From a bacterium (GTDB lineage: Bacteria > SZUA-79 > Acidulodesulfobacterales > Acidulodesulfobacteraceae): 55,854 bases of DNA. Numbering within the stretch: the stretch's first letter is position 1; each line of letters begins with the position of its first letter. Under the pieces are notes generated by a model. The model worked only from the letters and a program-made list of their open reading frames with translations. It had not been told where the DNA came from and searched no databases. The DNA is taken from contig JAJYKQ010000002.1 of assembly GCA_021788495.1 (NCBI GenBank), positions 1-55,854 on the forward strand, in the 5' to 3' direction. This document shows positions 50,696-55,854 of this stretch, piece by piece. The position numbers and the translations under genes are program-made.

Positions 50696-51859
50696 ATGCG
50701 AAATATATTTCTTGCCGGTTCTACCGGTTCTATAGGCAGAAATGCCGTAAACGTAGCCGTCTCATATCCGGATTTACTTGCCGTAAAAGGCGTTGCGGCG
50801 GGGCATTTTACGCAGGAGTTAAAAGAACAAGTTATAAAGCTTAAACCTTTATACTGCGTTCTTTCTTCAAAAACGGAGTGCGATAAGGCTAAAGAAGGCT
50901 TAAAAAACGTCAAAGGCGTTAAGGCTAAATTTATTTTCGGCGAAGAAGGACTGCATGAAGCGGTTTCCGACGGAGTATTCGACGTTGTATTAAACGCTAT
51001 AAGCGGTTCCGCGGGGCTTTTGCTTTCTTACCGGAGTCTTGCGGCAGGCAAAGACCTTGCGCTTGCGAATAAAGAATCCATGGTTATGGCAGGCGATATT
51101 CTGAATAAAACGGCAAAAAACCATAAAGCTAAGATAATTCCGGTAGATTCCGAGCATTCGGCTCTTTTTCAATGTCTTAAAAGCGGAGTTAAGAGGGACG
51201 TTAAAAAATTAATCCTTACGGCATCGGGAGGTCCCTTTTACGGCAAGGACAAAAATTATTTCAAGAATATAACCGTCGATATGGCATTGAATCATCCTAA
51301 ATGGAAGATGGGAAAGAAGATAACCGTAGATTCTTCCACGCTTGCCAATAAAGGGCTTGAAATAATAGAAGCTTCGTTTTTATTCGGTTTTAAAGAAGAC
51401 AAAATCGACGTCGTTATACATCCGCAGGCGGTAGTTCATTCGATGGTCGAATTTATGGACGGTACGTTAATAGCCCAGATGGGAGATGCCGATATGAAAG
51501 GTCCGATAGGTTATGCGCTGTCTTATCCGCGCCGCTTCCATAATCTCATGAAACCGATAGATTTGACCGAAATTGCAAGACTGGATTTTTTTGCGCCTGA
51601 CGACGAGAAATTCCCGTTTTTAAATATCGCAAGGCGTTCTTTACGGGAAGGCAAGAGCATGCCGGCGGTTTTTTGCGAAGCCAACGAGATTTTTGTTCAT
51701 TCTTTTTTAAACCGAAAAATATCTTTTAATAAAATCGCCCGGAACGTTTTGTCGGTAATGCAAAAGCATAAACCGTTCGAATTAAAAACAATAGAAGACG
51801 TCATAGAAGCGAAAAAGCAGGCAGAATCTCTTTCAAAAAAGCTAATTTCTGATACTTAG
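50696..51859 (+). CDS. dxr: 1-deoxy-D-xylulose 5-phosphate reductoisomerase
   Basis: A 387-residue enzyme of the MEP isoprenoid pathway. It shows the NADPH loop FLAGSTGSIGRNAV (5-18), ALANKESMVMAG, PVDSEHSALFQCL (metal and substrate binding), LTASGGPF and HPKWKMGKKITVDSSTLANKGLE. It provides precursors for the isoprenoid made by uppS. In many proteobacteria rseP follows; here a repeat-rich gap and an unrelated gene come next. Confidence 0.96.
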   Translation: MRNIFLAGSTGSIGRNAVNVAVSYPDLLAVKGVAAGHFTQELKEQVIKLKPLYCVLSSKTECDKAKEGLKNVKGVKAKFIFGEEGLHEAVSDGVFDVVLNAISGSAGLLLSYRSLAAGKDLALANKESMVMAGDILNKTAKNHKAKIIPVDSEHSALFQCLKSGVKRDVKKLILTASGGPFYGKDKNYFKNITVDMALNHPKWKMGKKITVDSSTLANKGLEIIEASFLFGFKEDKIDVVIHPQAVVHSMVEFMDGTLIAQMGDADMKGPIGYALSYPRRFHNLMKPIDLTEIARLDFFAPDDEKFPFLNIARRSLREGKSMPAVFCEANEIFVHSFLNRKISFNKIARNVLSVMQKHKPFELKTIEDVIEAKKQAESLSKKLISDT

Positions 51860-51961
51860 TGTGACTTGGACAGACAGGAAAACATGCAAAAAAATCCCGA
51901 CTTTTCTGCAAAATTGTTGTATAATATACAATTAAACAATCAAACAAAAAATAAATCTAAA

Positions 51962-52135
51962 ACCTTAATCCTGCAATAAAACAACAAAAAACTTATTGAT
52001 TGTGTTATAATGAGTAGAAAAATGTGAGAAAAAGGTGTCGGATTTTATTTTACGCATAAGAATAGAAATAACTAAAAGATAGAAAAATTTTGCGTAAAAT
52101 TAATCTGACACCTTTTTCTAATGCAGGATTAAGGT
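51962..52135. repeat. Nested inverted-repeat element between dxr and the carbonic-anhydrase gene
   Basis: An outer 14-bp perfect inverted repeat, ACCTTAATCCTGCA (51962-51975) and TGCAGGATTAAGGT (52122-52135), encloses the family A hairpin (52027-52119). A TATAAT within TGTTATAATGAG lies inside. A separate 15-bp dyad TTGTATA-A-TATACAA (51917-51931) precedes it. No coding sequence is evident in the 307-bp gap 51860-52166. The layout is that of a small non-coding, possibly mobile or relic element. Confidence 0.6.
52027..52119. repeat. Hairpin repeat, family A copy 2
   Basis: The left arm (52027-52056) carries AAAAAGGTGTCGGATTTTA and TTTTACGCA. The right arm (52091-52119) is its inverted copy with one substitution and one base of length difference, around a 34-base loop. 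Compared with copy 1 at 46067, the GGTGTC end and the ATTTTATTTT-CGCATAA part are kept, while the loop differs. Confidence 0.8.
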
Positions 52136-52166
52136 AAAAATTAAATATGAACGGACTGGAGGATTT

Positions 52167-52679
52167 ATGATAATAGAATCTTATCTCGGTAAATATCCTA
52201 AGATAGACGAAACGGCGTATATGTCGCAAAACGTCGTAATCGTAGGGGACGTCGAAATAGGAAAGGGTTGCAGCGTCTGGTACGGTTCGGTTATCAGGGG
52301 CGACGTGCACTACATTAAAATAGGCGAAAATACAAACGTTCAGGACAACAGCGTTCTTCACGTACAGCACGATACCGGTCCTTTGATAATTGGCAGGGGC
52401 GTTACCATAGGGCATAACGTCAATCTTCACGGGTGCGAGATAGGCGATAACTGTCTTATAGGAATAGGCGCCATAGTTTTAACCGGAGCTAAAATCGGCA
52501 AAAACTGCATAATTGCCGCAGGGGCTTTAATTAAAGAAAATGCGGTTATACCCGAAGGTTCTTTGGTAGCCGGACTGCCCGGCGTAATCAAAAAAAATCT
52601 GAGCGAAAAAGAGATAGACTCAATAAGGGAATCTGCGAATAATTACGTTAAATACGTTAAAAATTACAGGGGAGAATAG
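52167..52679 (+). CDS. Gamma-carbonic-anhydrase-like hexapeptide protein
   Basis: A 170-residue left-handed beta-helix protein of the YrdA/PaaY/CaiE type. Hexapeptide turns run through the whole sequence. The presumed zinc ligands are H65, H83 and H88 (VLHVQH, IGHNVNLHG), and GDVHYIKIGENTNVQDNSV is the family hallmark. Carbonic anhydrase activity is known for some relatives only. A GGAGG ribosome-binding site precedes the ATG, and the next gene starts one base after its stop. Confidence 0.88.
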   Translation: MIIESYLGKYPKIDETAYMSQNVVIVGDVEIGKGCSVWYGSVIRGDVHYIKIGENTNVQDNSVLHVQHDTGPLIIGRGVTIGHNVNLHGCEIGDNCLIGIGAIVLTGAKIGKNCIIAAGALIKENAVIPEGSLVAGLPGVIKKNLSEKEIDSIRESANNYVKYVKNYRGE

Positions 52680-52680
52680 A

Positions 52681-53625
52681 TTGGTTTCAAACTCGGCCTC
52701 AGATACTAAATTCAAAGCATCTATAGATATCGGGACAAATACTATAAGGTGCCTTATAACCGGTCAAGAAAATAATTTTTTAAGTCCCGATTACGTGGAT
52801 ATGAAAATTATCAGGCTGGGCGAAAATTTCAAAAAAGAAGGAGTAATAACCCAAAATTCAATAAACAGGCTCAAAAAAGCTTTGAAAGTTTATATAGAAG
52901 AAATTAGAAATTTCGGCATAAAGCCGGAGAATGTAGTTATAACCGGCACAAGCGTGTTGAGGGACGCTCCTAACGCTGAAGAAGTAAAAAATATAATTTT
53001 TAGGGAATTCGGTTTCAATCTTGAAATTATAAGCGGAGAAAAAGAGGCTTTAATAACTTTAAAAGGAATTTCTAAATGTTTTAACGGTATTAACGAATTT
53101 TATTCAATAGACATAGGAGGCGGTTCTACGGAATACGTCTGCGTTAAAAACGGAGCGCCTTTATGGAAATACAGCCTGAATATGGGCGTAGTACATCTTA
53201 CGGAAGAAGTTGTTAAAACCGACCCGGTGTCCGAAGAAAATTTAAAGGAATTGGAAAGCCGCATAGAACAAAAATTAAACCCGCTAAAAGCCGAAATAAT
53301 TGAAAGCGGTTTTGTTTTCAAGCCTATGACTCTTTTCGGGACTGCCGGAACAGCGACTACTCTTGCGATGGTAGATTTAAATATGAAGAGCTACCAAAGG
53401 CTTAAAGTACACGGATATTTCGTGAGCAGGGAAAAAACCGCCGGAATTTACAGAAAATTTGCTTCCGCAAAAATATCCGACAGGTTGAAAATTGACGGCG
53501 TAGAAACAGGAAGGGAAGACCTTGTTCTCGCCGGAGCGGCTATAATGTTAAAGAGCATAGATTTTTTTGAGGTTTCCGGTTTTACCGTTTCGGAATGCGG
53601 ACTGTTGGAAGGACTTATAAGTTAA
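52681..53625 (+). CDS. Ppx/GppA family phosphatase
   Basis: A 314-residue ASKHA-fold protein of the exopolyphosphatase/guanosine pentaphosphatase family. It has ASIDIGTNTIRCLI (13-26), GEKEALITLKGI and SIDIGGGSTEYV. The TTG start is supported by GGGGAG eight bases upstream. Of the short type, it lacks the C-terminal HD-like extension, so exopolyphosphatase or pppGpp hydrolase activity cannot be separated. Placement right before guaB and guaA links it to guanine-nucleotide metabolism. Confidence 0.88.
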   Translation: MVSNSASDTKFKASIDIGTNTIRCLITGQENNFLSPDYVDMKIIRLGENFKKEGVITQNSINRLKKALKVYIEEIRNFGIKPENVVITGTSVLRDAPNAEEVKNIIFREFGFNLEIISGEKEALITLKGISKCFNGINEFYSIDIGGGSTEYVCVKNGAPLWKYSLNMGVVHLTEEVVKTDPVSEENLKELESRIEQKLNPLKAEIIESGFVFKPMTLFGTAGTATTLAMVDLNMKSYQRLKVHGYFVSREKTAGIYRKFASAKISDRLKIDGVETGREDLVLAGAAIMLKSIDFFEVSGFTVSECGLLEGLIS

Positions 53626-53632
53626 ACAATAA

Positions 53633-55105
<1,473 letters not shown>

Positions 55106-55108
55106 TCG

Positions 55109-55854
55109 ATGGGAATAAATTCTAAAATACTTATTATAGATTTCGGTTCGCAATATACCCAGCTTATTGCAAGGAAAATCAGGGAAAGCAAGGTTTATTG
55201 CGAGATATATCCCTATAATTCTCCGTTAAGCAAAATTAAACAATACAATGCAAATGCAATTATACTTTCCGGTGGGCCGTCTTCGGTTTACGATAAAAAT
55301 GCTCCCGTAATTTCTAAGGATTTATTTAAATTAAACGTTCCTTTCTTAGGCATATGTTACGGCATGCAGATTATGGCGCATCTACTAGGCGGAGAGGTCA
55401 AACCGGCTAAAAACAGGGAATACGGCCATTCTAAACTTGAAATACTTCGTAAGAGCAGCCTTTTAAAAGGGTGCGGCAAATCCAGTTTGGTATGGATGAG
55501 CCACGGCGACGTCATAGTGAAAATTCCGACAGGTTTTAAAATAACGGCGCAGACGGAAACCTGCGATACCGCGGCATTTGAATATCCGGAAAAAAAATTT
55601 TACGGACTGCAGTTTCATCCCGAAGTGGTCCACACCGAATGCGGGACTGATATATTAAATAATTTTTTGTTTAAAATATCAGGCGTTAAAGGCGACTGGG
55701 AACTGGAAGATTTTATATCCGACAAAGTAGGAGAAATCAGGAAAAAAACCGGCGGGGCAAAAGCTATATGTGCTCTTTCGGGAGGAGTCGATTCTACGGT
55801 AGCGGCGGTTATTACCAACAGGGCTATAGGCGGCAACCTTAAATGCATATTTGT
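55109..55854 (+). CDS. guaA: GMP synthase (glutamine-hydrolysing), cut by the window end
   Basis: The first 248 codons of guaA are present and continue beyond the window. The class I glutamine amidotransferase domain has the nucleophile Cys83 (LGICYGMQ), His170 and Glu172 (LQFHPEV), and the opening ILIIDFGSQYTQLIARKIRE. The ATP-pyrophosphatase domain begins with the P-loop SGGVDST (224-230). It converts XMP to GMP, directly downstream of guaB. Confidence 0.96.
   Translation, partial: MGINSKILIIDFGSQYTQLIARKIRESKVYCEIYPYNSPLSKIKQYNANAIILSGGPSSVYDKNAPVISKDLFKLNVPFLGICYGMQIMAHLLGGEVKPAKNREYGHSKLEILRKSSLLKGCGKSSLVWMSHGDVIVKIPTGFKITAQTETCDTAAFEYPEKKFYGLQFHPEVVHTECGTDILNNFLFKISGVKGDWELEDFISDKVGEIRKKTGGAKAICALSGGVDSTVAAVITNRAIGGNLKCIF

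Overview
The window is a 55.9-kb stretch of an AT-rich Gram-negative chromosome, densely packed with genes. Most genes are on the + strand in long, closely spaced or overlapping runs. A Tol envelope system, a TolB-CpoB pair, polyisoprenoid and phospholipid genes and surface-polysaccharide genes point to a two-membrane cell. A B12-dependent class II ribonucleotide reductase, GH57 glucan enzymes, a PEP-synthase regulatory kinase and a hemerythrin/DUF2249 module suggest an anaerobe or microaerophile of deltaproteobacterial type (Desulfobacterota and relatives). Lineage is inferred from gene content only. No prophage, intact transposase or CRISPR array was seen.

Layout. 1-5.1 kb: tRNA-Thr(CGT), a DUF445 membrane protein facing away from a LexA/UmuD-like repressor plus UmuC polymerase, a DUF2905 protein, tRNA-Lys(CTT) and a phosphoribosyltransferase. 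5.2-8.3 kb: two convergent operons (SufT-like plus a histidine-bearing polytopic protein; hemerythrin plus double DUF2249). They share a terminator, and each has a similar FNR/DNR-like box at its outer end. 8.4-11.1 kb: nrdJ with a strong terminator and a pair of NrdR-like boxes over its promoter. 11.2-21.3 kb: tolQ-tolR-tolA-tolB-cpoB (no pal), tsaD, rsmA, a TPR protein, a nucleotidyltransferase, panD, an amidohydrolase and panC.

21.4-33.2 kb: a carbohydrate block with a DUF4912-like protein, three different GH57 enzymes (branching-type, amylase-type, glucanotransferase-type) and glycogen synthase, followed by an O-antigen-ligase-like protein and a polyprenyl-phosphate sugar transferase. 33.2-41.5 kb: a tandem hairpin repeat, then aconitase, NAD kinase, RecN, an ArgA-like acetyltransferase, a rhodanese, the PEP-synthase regulator and a TldE/PmbA protein. 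41.5-46.1 kb: secA, argJ and a polysaccharide deacetylase. 46.3-51.9 kb: the conserved rpsB-tsf-pyrH-frr-uppS-cdsA-dxr cluster. 52.2 kb to the end: a gamma-carbonic-anhydrase-like protein, a Ppx/GppA phosphatase, guaB and the first part of guaA.

The most interesting signals lie between genes or in gene combinations. They are the self-regulated mutagenesis cassette with an SOS-like operator, the two matched FNR/DNR-like boxes around a likely nitrosative or oxygen-stress module, the NrdR box pair spaced 31 bp, the GH57-only glucan locus, and two families of hairpin-forming intergenic repeats that are joined at one site and show compensatory changes at another.
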